Source: a virus | Reading direction: 5' to 3' (one strand) | Length of the DNA: 20,875 nt | Virus record (IMG/VR): IMGVR_UViG_3300046499_000296 | Span: 1 to 20,875 of that record | Part shown: one piece after another, positions 1 through 6,125 of the stretch | Position numbering within the stretch: position 1 is the stretch's first letter | How the letters are laid out: each line of letters begins with the position of its first letter | Notes under the pieces: generated by a model | What the model saw: only the letters and a program-made list of their open reading frames with translations | Told to the model about the DNA's origin: nothing | Databases searched by the model: none | Translations under genes and position numbers: made by a program

Positions 1-160
1 TTTTCACCCCTACTGCGATCAGCACGGCAACCAGCAGGGACACCGTACCGATCACCAGCAACACCCTCTGCCGCGCCCGTTGCCTCTGGCGTTCCTTCAT
101 CGCCTGTACAGCTAGGGCCGTCTGGTCAAAGTCTACCCGGTCTTCACGCCTCACTTTCAC
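1..160 (-). CDS. Small single-pass membrane protein, 3' end cut off by window
   Basis: The reading frame starts with GTG at 160 and runs off the window edge without a stop, giving 53 visible residues. The first 32 or so are strongly charged and basic (KVRREDR, then MKERQRQRARQR). They are followed by a hydrophobic stretch, VLLVIGTVSLLVAVLIAV, that looks like one membrane helix with the N terminus in the cytoplasm. The GTG overlaps the stop of the upstream gene as GTGA, and AGGAGG lies just upstream, so the start is well supported. A holin-like or other membrane accessory role is possible because the neighbour is also a membrane protein, but nothing in the sequence proves it. The DNA is visibly richer in G+C than the genes upstream. 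Confidence 0.6.
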   Translation of the reverse strand, partial: MKVRREDRVDFDQTALAVQAMKERQRQRARQRVLLVIGTVSLLVAVLIAVGVK

Positions 161-351
161 TTTACATCCTCCTCAATATAAATCCTAGAACGCCATAAAG
201 TAAAACGCTCTAAATTTGTCGGGATTCTTAAAGTATGCCACACTACCTCTCTACAGTCACCATCATCCTTCCAGCGCTTATGCACTGGGACCAATAGAAG
301 TAAAACGAAACCAAGTACCCATACACTTAAAACTACTACACCTGATAACAT
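157..351 (-). CDS. Small membrane protein, 64 aa, unknown function
   Basis: The protein begins with a hydrophobic segment at about residues 3-22 (VVVLSVWVLGFVLLLLVPV), followed by a polar, basic tail of about 40 residues. This could be a signal anchor with the tail facing the cytoplasm or the periplasm. The ribosome binding site AGGAGGA lies a few bases before the ATG. The stop overlaps the GTG of the next membrane protein, so the two are probably made together as a pair. A two-gene membrane unit in a phage suggests lysis or superinfection exclusion, but no family was recognised and this is inference only. Confidence 0.65.
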   Translation of the reverse strand: MLSGVVVLSVWVLGFVLLLLVPVHKRWKDDGDCREVVWHTLRIPTNLERFTLWRSRIYIEEDVK

Positions 352-390
352 AAATCCTCCTAGCCATGACGGCGCAGCAAGAACTACTCA

Positions 391-413
391 CTAACTGGGG
401 CAAAAACAGTTAG
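391..413. repeat. Short inverted repeat between small genes
   Basis: CTAACTG at 391-397 is repeated in inverted form as CAGTTAG at 407-413, with a 9-base spacer. It lies in an 86-base gap between two minus-strand genes. No run of T follows it on the minus strand, so it is not a standard terminator. It could stabilise or process the mRNA. Confidence 0.4.
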
Positions 414-437
414 CTTTCATTCCTGCCGCGCTGTCTA

Positions 438-701
438 TTAATCTTTTTTAACCACTACTACTTCTGGAACATATTGACCCTCGTTAGGTGCCCAAGGTTC
501 ATGTCCCAATAAAATAAAAACAGTATTTTCAGCCCACAAGTTATCACCACCACGCGAGCGCAACCAGTCACGCAATGAAGCCCGATCTAGTTCTGCAATA
601 TCATAAGTACCAAATCCACCATCCGGCGCAGTAGCCCGAATATAAATACCAGTAGTACCATGACGTTCGCCTAAACGATGTACATCAACTTTAAATGCCA
701 T
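438..701 (-). CDS. Hypothetical phage protein, 87 aa
   Basis: The start ATG at 701 directly follows the stop TAA of the upstream gene (704-702) and is preceded by AGGAG at a normal distance. The protein is a mixed alpha/beta-looking soluble chain with no membrane segment, cysteine cluster or recognisable catalytic motif. It ends in a charged tail (VVVVKKD). I do not recognise the family. It belongs to the coupled minus-strand run, and a small accessory or host-interaction role is likely only by position. Confidence 0.65.
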   Translation of the reverse strand: MAFKVDVHRLGERHGTTGIYIRATAPDGGFGTYDIAELDRASLRDWLRSRGGDNLWAENTVFILLGHEPWAPNEGQYVPEVVVVKKD

Positions 702-851
702 TTAATTTCTCCTATGACTTCTCATTTTAACTTTGTTTCTTGCTTTCTTTCTGTGTTTATTTCCCATGTGCCGCTTTCTGTTCGGTTTCGCACTGTCGTC
801 TTTTGCTCTGGTACTGACAATGTATCCGCGACGCCTGTTTCTGATTGCCAT
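702..851 (-). CDS. Very basic small protein, 49 aa
   Basis: The start is placed at the ATG at 851 because GAGGAG lies about 8 bases upstream. A longer form would start inside the previous gene without a better site. The 49 residues are extremely rich in arginine and lysine (RNRRRGYI, NRKRHMGNKHRKKARNK) with few acidic residues. It could bind nucleic acid, but a chance frame in AT-rich, A-rich sequence can also give such a composition. The stop is exactly adjacent to the next start, and the frame fills what would otherwise be a 155-base gap. Both points favour a real gene. Confidence 0.5.
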   Translation of the reverse strand: MAIRNRRRGYIVSTRAKDDSAKPNRKRHMGNKHRKKARNKVKMRSHRRN

Positions 852-856
852 TTTGT

Positions 857-1102
857 TTACTCCTCTACTGCATCTGGACCAAGACAAATACCAACTCTAC
901 CCCCACGATCCCCGTAAGTATTCCCCGGTGGCAAACCTATATTTAAATCAAAATGTGTTACTGGGTTATCTGTACACTTACTTAGTTCTATTCCACTCCA
1001 GCACTTAATTCTAAGCACTGTCGCACCTAACGGCGAATGAATCCAAATCGTTTTTCCTTCTACATCTATCTCCATTTCACAGACTGGTACTTTAATTCTC
1101 AT
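857..1102 (-). CDS. Hypothetical protein, 81 aa
   Basis: The ATG at 1102 has GAGGAG upstream and starts 14 bases after the end of the metalloprotease gene. The chain contains alternating hydrophobic residues typical of beta strands (MRIKVPVCEMEIDV, KTIWIHS) and four cysteines spread along it. The C-terminal part is rich in glycine. No family is recognised. The beta-rich character would suit a small binding protein, which is inference only. Confidence 0.6.
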   Translation of the reverse strand: MRIKVPVCEMEIDVEGKTIWIHSPLGATVLRIKCWSGIELSKCTDNPVTHFDLNIGLPPGNTYGDRGGRVGICLGPDAVEE

Positions 1103-1115
1103 TCTACCTCTCCTC

Positions 1116-1883
1116 TTAATTCCTCTTGGTACTCACTATCTTACACTGGAGTCCATTCACTGTATACTCTTTTATTACCTTTGCCGGTTCCGGTTCTTTG
1201 ATCCCGGTTACTTTACGGAGCGCTTGCATAAAGTCGTCTTCTTTTACTGGTACCAGTTTCTCTTCAAACTTAGGCAATAGCGTATTTAATGCTGTCTTTA
1301 ACTCTAGCGAAGTTCGCTTGTCAGCTATTGCTGTTTTTATTCCGCTTGCTACTCGACTTTTCATCTCTTTTTTATCTGCACACTCTGAGCAAGTCCAGTT
1401 AGCTTTATCTTGTGTGATATCCTTATAGCCACATACCGGGCATTTGACTTGGACATACGTATTACTGTCACCACCTGCATTTTTGTATTTGTTCATAAGT
1501 AAATACCTCTTTATTGCGCTGCGGATTCGCGCGTAGTGTTCCCATTCAGAAGCATATTCTAATACGCCATACTTCTCGTACAGTTTAATTACCCTTTTAA
1601 TAAACTCTGGACCATGCCATGCCCATCTTTCTCTATTCCTAACTGTGTCAATCGGAGTTATTACATGGGTAATCTCATGTAAAACTAAACACACACTAGC
1701 TCTTGTTCTATCATCATCTGCGTGACACGTAATTCTTTTGTCCCAAGGGTTACCTTTCCCATGTCCACGGTATCCATTTTTATAGGAGTACCAGATTATT
1801 TTAACATCGCTTCCCGCTTCTGCGTCTGTTATTTCTCTAGCCCATTGCGGGACAACGTTTGATCTTTTAAAACTTCTCCGCAT
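1116..1883 (-). CDS. SprT-like zinc metalloprotease domain protein with C-terminal zinc ribbon
   Basis: Residues 69-73 read HEITH, the HExxH zinc and catalytic motif of zincin metalloproteases. A second conserved block, WHGPEF, follows at 89-94, where H90 is a likely third zinc ligand as in SprT/WLM-like proteins. Further on, CPVCG (148-152) and CSEC (165-168) form a four-cysteine zinc ribbon, which is also usual in SprT proteins. The remaining C-terminal part looks helical and charged. The start is placed at ATG 1883 because GGAG lies just before it; a TTG 12 bases earlier would lie within the binding site. An intact active site suggests a working protease, perhaps acting on DNA-bound or host proteins, as the Spartan/SprT family does on DNA-protein crosslinks. 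A strong promoter lies directly upstream. Confidence 0.85.
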   Translation of the reverse strand: MRRSFKRSNVVPQWAREITDAEAGSDVKIIWYSYKNGYRGHGKGNPWDKRITCHADDDRTRASVCLVLHEITHVITPIDTVRNRERWAWHGPEFIKRVIKLYEKYGVLEYASEWEHYARIRSAIKRYLLMNKYKNAGGDSNTYVQVKCPVCGYKDITQDKANWTCSECADKKEMKSRVASGIKTAIADKRTSLELKTALNTLLPKFEEKLVPVKEDDFMQALRKVTGIKEPEPAKVIKEYTVNGLQCKIVSTKRN

Positions 1884-1914
1884 AGCACTCTCCAAAAGAC
1901 TACCTTACACTCTC

Positions 1915-1942
1915 AGTATAGCACAACCAATACCACCGTCAA
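1915..1942 (-). promoter_or_regulatory. Sigma70-type promoter for the metalloprotease gene
   Basis: On the minus strand, TTGACG (1942-1937) is followed after 16 bases by TATACT (1920-1915), with a TG one base before the -10 box (extended -10). It sits in the 69-base gap between the genes at 1953 and 1883, which is otherwise unexplained. Confidence 0.75.
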
Positions 1943-1952
1943 GCACTTTTTC

Positions 1953-2153
1953 TTATGTCACCCGAATTTTAATTTCTTCGCTTGGGTTCCGCATTGTGCT
2001 TATTAATTCTTCACAAGCTTGGTAAGCTAACTCTGGCTCTTTATAATCTCTTTGACTAGAACATACAAATAGATTATCATCATCAAAAAGAAACCAGTAG
2101 TAGCGGCTATTACCCTCTCTATTTATACCAGCTTTCTTTATTTCAAAATGCAT
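1953..2153 (-). CDS. Small protein, possibly YegP/DUF1508-like, 66 aa
   Basis: The ATG at 2153 overlaps the stop of the upstream gene by one base (TAATG). The chain has the pattern of a short beta hairpin containing YYWFLFDDD and a serine-rich turn, followed by a helix (PELAYQACEEL). This resembles the single-repeat YegP/DUF1508 fold, where a strand carrying the query residues is followed by a helix of the form A-x-x-A-x-x-x-V. The match is by eye and weak. No catalytic motif is seen. A promoter lies directly downstream of the gene, for the next one. Confidence 0.6.
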   Translation of the reverse strand: MHFEIKKAGINREGNSRYYWFLFDDDNLFVCSSQRDYKEPELAYQACEELISTMRNPSEEIKIRVT

Positions 2154-2644
2154 TATTCTGTCTCCTCATCTAAAACAGTGGTATATCCTTCTAATGCCGA
2201 ACTAGCTTGTTGACTACTTAGTTTTACTACGCGATGATGTGGGTGCCTGTTCCTATCCCGTTGTTGTTTCTTTTTCTTATTGTCTTTATCTCTTTGATAT
2301 TGATCCCAATCCTTTTGGTTTTGCTCTGTCCACTCTTCTCTGGATAAAAACGCTACCAATGGTTTAGGCAATGGAGTAACATAAGGATAAACTACCTCTA
2401 GTGGTTCTCCTATCTTTCTTTTCTTATTTAATTCGTACTCTATTAAAAGCCGCAACGGGGTTAGCTCCCAGATAGCCGCTTTGCGTGTGTGCCTGCGCCC
2501 CGGCGGGATCGCCAGTGTGTCGAGGGTCGCGATAGTCAGGCGCGGCGCTCCTGCGCCCGCTGGTGAGGCTTGCAGCAGGGTTCGGGTCTTAGGCTCAAGA
2601 GCAAACACTTGACCCAAGTATTTCAAGAAGTAAAAGCGCTTCAT
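2153..2644 (-). CDS. Hypothetical protein with mosaic base composition, 163 aa
   Basis: The ATG at 2644 has GAGGG upstream and overlaps the stop of the gene before it. The N-terminal third to half (MKRFYFLKYLGQVFALEP, then a stretch rich in A, P, R and G) is coded by G+C-rich DNA. The rest is AT-rich and codes for a highly charged part (QRDKDNKKKKQQRDRNRHPHH) that may be unstructured or bind nucleic acid. No domain was recognised. The shift in composition inside one frame suggests that the N-terminal segment was acquired separately. Confidence 0.6.
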   Translation of the reverse strand: MKRFYFLKYLGQVFALEPKTRTLLQASPAGAGAPRLTIATLDTLAIPPGRRHTRKAAIWELTPLRLLIEYELNKKRKIGEPLEVVYPYVTPLPKPLVAFLSREEWTEQNQKDWDQYQRDKDNKKKKQQRDRNRHPHHRVVKLSSQQASSALEGYTTVLDEETE

Positions 2645-2799
2645 TTTACCCTCTTACTATACCAAATATTAACAAGCCCATCTTTACATAGAAGCAAGAA
2701 CATTTTTAGATGGAAAGTAATTAGGTTCCAATGAGCGTTAGTTTGCCCACCGGTATAGATAAACCGTATCGCTTTTCTGTCTATTTTTATGCTTCTCAT
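2641..2799 (-). CDS. Small protein, 52 aa, coupled at both ends
   Basis: An open frame from ATG 2799 to TGA 2641 codes for 52 residues starting MRSIKIDRKAIRFIYTGG. Its start overlaps the stop of the upstream gene as ATGA, and its own stop overlaps the start of the next gene in the same way. It thus fills exactly what would otherwise be a 150-base gap. AAGG precedes the start. The middle has a short hydrophobic run (FHLKMFLLLC). The function is unknown. The double coupling is the main evidence that it is expressed. Confidence 0.65.
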   Translation of the reverse strand: MRSIKIDRKAIRFIYTGGQTNAHWNLITFHLKMFLLLCKDGLVNIWYSKRVK

Positions 2800-3002
2800 T
2801 CTGTCACCTTTTTATGTTGTATCCACCAACGTTCTTTGTATACTACTACACAAGCGCAGTAAAAACAGGAAAGGCATTTATGATTCGGATCACGGTTAGG
2901 ATCGGTTAGGTGTATCTGTGCGCTTAATTCTTCGTCACTTAAATTGCGTGCCACCGCTAATTGCTGCTCTCTCATTCTTAGCTCTCTTATTTTGTCTGTC
3001 AT
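2796..3002 (-). CDS. Small cysteine-cluster protein, 68 aa
   Basis: The N-terminal 35 residues form a charged helix-like stretch. They are followed by a tight cysteine cluster, CLSCFYCAC, at about residues 43-51, which could bind a metal ion. The ribosome binding site before ATG 3002 is weak (GGAT), so translation may depend on coupling to the upstream gene, which ends only five bases earlier. The end of the upstream gene is also cysteine-rich. No family is recognised. A compact zinc knuckle is the most likely structure. Confidence 0.6.
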   Translation of the reverse strand: MTDKIRELRMREQQLAVARNLSDEELSAQIHLTDPNRDPNHKCLSCFYCACVVVYKERWWIQHKKVTE

Positions 3003-3007
3003 TTTTG

Positions 3008-3391
3008 TTAATCCGCACAGCAGGGATCGGATTCACAACGCCCAGTTTTACCGCACTTGTCTGGATACCGGCAGAATGGATAAGGCAGATTTAGTTCCCC
3101 GGCTAGTACCTTTTCATAGGTAGTTTTATTCTCTTTTGGTCCTTTCCAATAGGCTTCTATAACTTCATCGCCAACGTTCCACGGCACTTCAGCTATAACA
3201 AAACCTATATTGTCCATGCCGTAAGTTAATCCCGGTAATGCTGTTAAATGCTCTCCCTTCTCTCCCGCTTCCATAATTGACCAAAGCTTGTTTATCGGTG
3301 TTTCTAATATCTCTTCGTATTTAAACAATTCCCCGTTCGCCTTGGCCGATGGACGGAATCTGACTTTAAACTCTTTTTCTGACATTATCAT
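3008..3391 (-). CDS. Hypothetical protein with cysteine-rich C terminus, 127 aa
   Basis: The start is placed at ATG 3391, six bases after AAGGAG. A GTG 15 bases earlier would place the binding site inside the gene and is less likely; a second ATG at 3385 is also possible. The central part is a mixed soluble chain with no known motif. The last 25 residues hold five cysteines (CRYPDKCGKTGRCESDPCC), a spacing that suggests metal binding or disulfides. The upstream gene ends one base before the start, so translation is probably coupled. The function is unknown. Confidence 0.65.
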   Translation of the reverse strand: MIMSEKEFKVRFRPSAKANGELFKYEEILETPINKLWSIMEAGEKGEHLTALPGLTYGMDNIGFVIAEVPWNVGDEVIEAYWKGPKENKTTYEKVLAGELNLPYPFCRYPDKCGKTGRCESDPCCAD

Positions 3392-3392
3392 T

Positions 3393-3764
3393 TTAAACTC
3401 CTTCACTGAGAAACCTATTGATTGCCGTATAGGTCCAAGGAATATTCAAAGCTTTACATGTTGCCTTTACTGCTCTGCCAGCTTTATTATACGTTTTGTT
3501 CTTAAACGCAGCACACATACGCTCCGCTACTTTAAAGACCACATCAGCCTTAAAAGCATACTCGCCGGGGTATTTCTCCACGGCTAAAAATAGCTGTTTT
3601 TCGTATTCAGTAGAAAAGACCTTAAGCCCTTTCATTTCAGGAGCAATATCTACTTCTGCTTTTTTAATTCTCGCGTTCATTATGCCTTTCCTTATTCTAA
3701 TCCGTTTTACGCCTTGTTGGACCATATTTGTTCTGTATTTTAATTGCGCTTGTGTAGCTCTCAT
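3393..3764 (-). CDS. Hypothetical basic protein, 123 aa, possible DNA-binding
   Basis: The ATG at 3764 overlaps the stop of the upstream gene as ATGA. The N-terminal half is strongly basic (GVKRIRIRKGIMNARIKKAE). The C-terminal half has a helix-turn-helix-like alternation around AGRAVKATCKALNIPWTYTA, where a short helix, a turn at LNIP and a second helix could contact DNA. This is only a visual resemblance. The net positive charge and the position among early-type genes are consistent with a small regulator. No better identification is possible from the sequence alone. Confidence 0.65.
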   Translation of the reverse strand: MRATQAQLKYRTNMVQQGVKRIRIRKGIMNARIKKAEVDIAPEMKGLKVFSTEYEKQLFLAVEKYPGEYAFKADVVFKVAERMCAAFKNKTYNKAGRAVKATCKALNIPWTYTAINRFLSEGV

Positions 3765-4204
3765 GGCTTATATTCCCAAATCTTAAAGGTAATCATTGCA
3801 TGGACGCCCCGGTGCGCTCCCGGCACGTCATGGTGAAAGAACCAGACATTGCCGTATCTTAAAGCTTGGTTAGTTCCATTATAGCTTGGAAAGATTTTGT
3901 CTTTGGGTATCGCTTTGTCCAAACTGCCACTAAAATTACACTCTCCGTCTCGGTCAATGTAAAACGAAACGTCACCAGCACAGGGATGAACAGTACCGTC
4001 TGCTCTTTTATGTGAGCCTACAGTAGTTTGAAGCGAATCTCCTTTTAGATCGTCTTGCCAATAGTGGGTGAACTGCCTTATGCCGCCTCCTAAACTATCG
4101 GGAAAGATAACGTAATCGCCCACTTGTGGACCAATCAAAAGACTTCTTTTAGCTTCTCTTTGGATTAGTAGTTCCCGGTCTTTTTCATCGAATCCTATTT
4201 GCAT
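3761..4204 (-). CDS. Conserved hypothetical protein, 147 aa, beta-rich
   Basis: The protein contains a recurrent pattern that I associate with hypothetical proteins of proteobacterial mobile elements: GDYVIFPD near the N terminus, then DVSFYIDRDGECNFSGSLD, and near the end WFFHHDVPGAHRGV. The regular alternation of polar and hydrophobic residues suggests a beta-barrel or sandwich. The two histidines in FHHD and the one in AHRG are candidates for a binding or active site. GGAG lies upstream of ATG 4204. The biochemical role of this group is unknown to me, and the family link is from memory of the pattern, not from a search. Confidence 0.7.
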   Translation of the reverse strand: MQIGFDEKDRELLIQREAKRSLLIGPQVGDYVIFPDSLGGGIRQFTHYWQDDLKGDSLQTTVGSHKRADGTVHPCAGDVSFYIDRDGECNFSGSLDKAIPKDKIFPSYNGTNQALRYGNVWFFHHDVPGAHRGVHAMITFKIWEYKP

Positions 4205-4205
4205 T

Positions 4206-4364
4206 TTAGTTCTCCACTCTCTCAGTTAAAAACCCATGCGCGGTTGAAAACAGTTCTAAAGCTTTATTCTTTCCCTTTTCGTGTGCTTCTTCCATATTAT
4301 TTGCCACAATGGTAGTACTAAGCCGCACTCCTCCCACTACATAACTAAACTTATACTCGTTCAT
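4206..4364 (-). CDS. Small protein, 52 aa
   Basis: The frame opens with ATG 4364 right behind the stop of the upstream gene, with AGAGG upstream, and ends at TAA 4206, two bases before the next start. It codes for a beta-hairpin-like start (MNEYKFSYVVGGVRLSTTIV) followed by a helix (MEEAHEKGKNKALELF). The pattern resembles small phage proteins with one hairpin and one helix. It fills a gap of about 160 bases that would otherwise be empty. The function is unknown. Confidence 0.7.
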   Translation of the reverse strand: MNEYKFSYVVGGVRLSTTIVANNMEEAHEKGKNKALELFSTAHGFLTERVEN

Positions 4365-4365
4365 T

Positions 4366-4605
4366 TTAAACCTCTTTTGGTATCTGGAAGTTCAGATTAT
4401 GTTTTTGCTTTAGCTTAGTCAAATGTCTTACAATAATCTCTTTTACTCTGCGCTTATATTCTGACCGATCATAGTAAAAATCGGTGTTTCTTGTATTTAT
4501 GCGGTTTAGTTCGTCCAAAAGAAGATTAGAGACTTTCGTTGCTACCGCTTGAACTGGAGTAAAATCTTTTTCCATCCGTAGAGTTTTAATATCCGCTGTT
4601 TTCAC
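4366..4605 (-). CDS. Hypothetical helical protein, 79 aa
   Basis: The start is GTG 4605, which overlaps the stop of the upstream gene as GTGA. An ATG 30 bases further in is an alternative. The chain is predicted by eye to be mostly helical and basic (SEYKRRVKEIIVRHLTKLKQKHN). It has no cysteine cluster or catalytic motif. The basic helical character could fit nucleic acid or host-protein binding, but this is speculation. The gene belongs to the tightly coupled block that starts at the promoter at 5513-5541. Confidence 0.65.
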   Translation of the reverse strand: MKTADIKTLRMEKDFTPVQAVATKVSNLLLDELNRINTRNTDFYYDRSEYKRRVKEIIVRHLTKLKQKHNLNFQIPKEV

Positions 4606-4859
4606 TTCAGTATCCCCAGTGTGTTTTTAGCTTGTATTTCGATTAGGTTTAAAAGATTCCGGTTGTATTCTACTGTGTTAACTCCTGCCTGTTTATTTAC
4701 TGCTAAGGCGTGTATTGTGTCCAAACAGTTTTTAAGAGCAGGAGCATTAAGAGCCAATTTTGTTTCTTTCTCTATTGCCTTGTTTGTCTCGCTGTTGTCG
4801 TCCAAGATTAGTTCTAGGTTCTGCGGTATTGCTTGGATCGTGATGTATTTGTATTTCAT
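4602..4859 (-). CDS. Hypothetical helical protein, 85 aa
   Basis: The ATG at 4859 overlaps the stop of the gene before it (ATGA), and its stop overlaps the next start. After a short beta-like start (MKYKYITIQAIPQNLELIL), the rest alternates in heptad-like fashion (LKNCLDTIHALAVN, RNLLNLIEIQAKNTLGIL), suggesting helices that may pair. No family is recognised. Translation is likely tied to the upstream 209-residue protein. Confidence 0.7.
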   Translation of the reverse strand: MKYKYITIQAIPQNLELILDDNSETNKAIEKETKLALNAPALKNCLDTIHALAVNKQAGVNTVEYNRNLLNLIEIQAKNTLGILK

Positions 4860-5485
4860 TTTGTCTCTCCGTATTTATAACGTTCTGTCTTATCGGTCCA
4901 CGGTTTCGCGGTCCTAATGTAGCCTAACACGTTTTCGGTATTAGTGTCAACTCCCGGCGATAGATATAGTTTATCCATTTTTGGATTTACTCGCGGATTC
5001 CGTGCAAGTGTCCAAAGATTGCTTGTAATTTGGTTTTCGGTTTCGTTTACTGTGTATATTCTTGCTTCTGGCTGATACCTAGCTTTAAACGTGTCCAAAT
5101 CTTGTATCTTTGGTCTGCCTACTGGTCTATCACTTGCTGGTTTGGTTTGTTTCTGTTCTGTTTTAATATATCTTAGATCATATTCTGACTTTTGCCGTTC
5201 CGGTTCTGCGTTTTCATCATCTTTGTACCATAGTTCTCCAGTAGACTCATTTAAACAAATTAACATCATTTCTATATCTCGTTCTAATTTTTCTTTCCTT
5301 TTTGGCGATTTTGTATCTATCGCCATTTGATTTATGTCCAAAGGAGTTGTAGCATGGATTAGTTTTAGCTTATATAAAATCTGGAAGTGCTTTTGGATTG
5401 GTGGATAATGTTCCACTTCATCTTTCACGGTCCTGTAATAGAATCGTGCTATTTTATCTAATTGTTTGTACTGAATCGGAATCAT
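4856..5485 (-). CDS. Hypothetical protein, 209 aa, with AT-hook-like motif; first gene of the long minus operon
   Basis: The protein is soluble, charged and without membrane segments. Around residues 119-124 it has RPVGRPK, close to the P-R-G-R-P core of an AT-hook, which binds the minor groove of AT-rich DNA. It is not exact, since V replaces R before GRP. The N-terminal part (IPIQYKQLDKIARFYYRTV) could be a helical domain. The gene is the first after the promoter at 5513-5541, with AGGAG before ATG 5485, so it is probably among the earliest products of this block. A role in DNA binding or replication is possible but not demonstrated. Confidence 0.7.
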   Translation of the reverse strand: MIPIQYKQLDKIARFYYRTVKDEVEHYPPIQKHFQILYKLKLIHATTPLDINQMAIDTKSPKRKEKLERDIEMMLICLNESTGELWYKDDENAEPERQKSEYDLRYIKTEQKQTKPASDRPVGRPKIQDLDTFKARYQPEARIYTVNETENQITSNLWTLARNPRVNPKMDKLYLSPGVDTNTENVLGYIRTAKPWTDKTERYKYGETK

Positions 5486-5512
5486 AATCTATTTACTCCT
5501 AGTAGCCCCGCG

Positions 5513-5541
5513 AGTATACAGAAAATAAATAATCCAGTCAA
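5513..5541 (-). promoter_or_regulatory. Strong sigma70-type promoter for the long minus-strand operon
   Basis: On the minus strand, TTGACT (5541-5536) is separated by 17 bases from TATACT (5518-5513). Both boxes are near consensus with ideal spacing, and the first gene starts about 28 bases downstream of the -10 box. Confidence 0.85.
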
Positions 5542-5566
5542 GAGGCAGAAAGCTAGGCGGGACGCC

Positions 5567-5592
5567 ATGTGTACAAGTATAAAAGTATACAA
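5567..5592. repeat. Pair of GTATACAA-type sites
   Basis: ATGTGTACAA (5567-5576) and AAGTATACAA (5583-5592) each match TTGTATACAA at 8 of 10 positions and start 16 bases apart. The same word occurs three times between 8413 and 8488, and TATAC also forms part of the nearby -10 box. Their position just upstream of the promoter at 5513-5541 fits a regulator binding site. Confidence 0.45.
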
Positions 5593-5805
5593 GAATAAAT
5601 AAATAAGGGGGTCTAATGAAATTATTTTATAAAGAACATATATATTTGCCTTTATCTATATCTGGACTCCTACCTGTCTCTGTCTCTAACCGAAACAAAA
5701 TGGCTGGCCGGGGTTATTTATTTTCGATTTGTAATAGGCTGTATCTGACCAAACTTAACTTTTTTATGAACGGGCTTTGGGATCGAGCGTCCCCTAGTGA
5801 CTTTT

Positions 5806-5822
5806 GGCGCTGGCGCGTAAAT
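5806..5822 (+). repeat. Fifth copy of the 17-bp repeat
   Basis: GGCGCTGGCGCGTAAAT matches the B-type copies at 6538-6554 and 6556-6572 except in the last few bases. It is separated from the cluster of four by two genes. Confidence 0.6.
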
Positions 5823-5862
5823 ACAAAAATACAACCCCATTAGGGGTAAAACGATCTAAAAC

Positions 5863-5890
5863 AAAAAGAGCGCCCTATGTTAGCGGCGCT
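5863..5890 (-). terminator. Rho-independent terminator after the two-gene unit 6419-5919
   Basis: On the minus strand, AGCGCC (5890-5885) pairs with GGCGCT (5874-5869) and is followed at once by CTTTTTGTTTTAG. It lies about 30 bases beyond the stop of the gene at 5919, as expected. Confidence 0.8.
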
Positions 5891-5918
5891 TCGGAGGGTG
5901 CAACGGCACAAAACTAAA

Positions 5919-6116
5919 TTATGGTACGTGTTTCTCCAGTCTAATTGCCATGCGTTCTAGTTCTCGACTGGCGAATACCCAAAAATGTCCTGCGGTTCTG
6001 GTCTGCCATGCCGCGCTTAGTTCTAAACTCGCTTCCATGCATTTCTCACTTTGTTTACGTAAAGCCTTAATAAATGCTTCTGGACTGTCCGCATCTTCAA
6101 TAGATTTGTCTACCAT
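5919..6116 (-). CDS. Hypothetical helical protein, 65 aa
   Basis: The ATG at 6116 has AGGAG a few bases upstream and follows the previous gene after 9 bases. The chain is mostly helical by eye (PEAFIKALRKQSEKCMEAS, ELERMAIRLEKHV), with one cysteine. It is the second and last gene of a two-gene unit with its own promoter and terminator. No family is recognised. Compact helical proteins of this size in early phage regions are often host-protein inhibitors, but that is inference. Confidence 0.7.
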   Translation of the reverse strand: MVDKSIEDADSPEAFIKALRKQSEKCMEASLELSAAWQTRTAGHFWVFASRELERMAIRLEKHVP

Positions 6117-6125
6117 TACACGCTC

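Larger units (their letters stand above)
5542..5918. other. Intergenic region with repeat copy, palindromic sites and terminator
   Basis: No convincing gene lies here. A plus-strand frame at 5616-5843 has GGGGG before its ATG, but it contains a copy of the repeat also found at 6515-6602 and has no coding signature. The region holds two imperfect TTGTATACAA-like sites (5567-5576, 5583-5592), one repeat copy (5806-5822), a small ACCCC/GGGGT hairpin (5833-5846) and the terminator at 5863-5890. It may be regulatory or part of an origin. Confidence 0.6.

Noticed and set aside
702-1008. Plus-strand frames at 678-917 and 733-1008
   Set aside because: Both lie opposite minus-strand genes that have AGGAG-type sites and adjoining starts and stops. 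The plus-strand frames have neither.
5616-5843. Plus-strand frame of 75 codons with GGGGG before its ATG
   Set aside because: It lies in a control region, contains a copy of the 17-bp repeat and the edge of a hairpin, runs against all nearby genes, and its product has no coding-like features. No promoter fits it.
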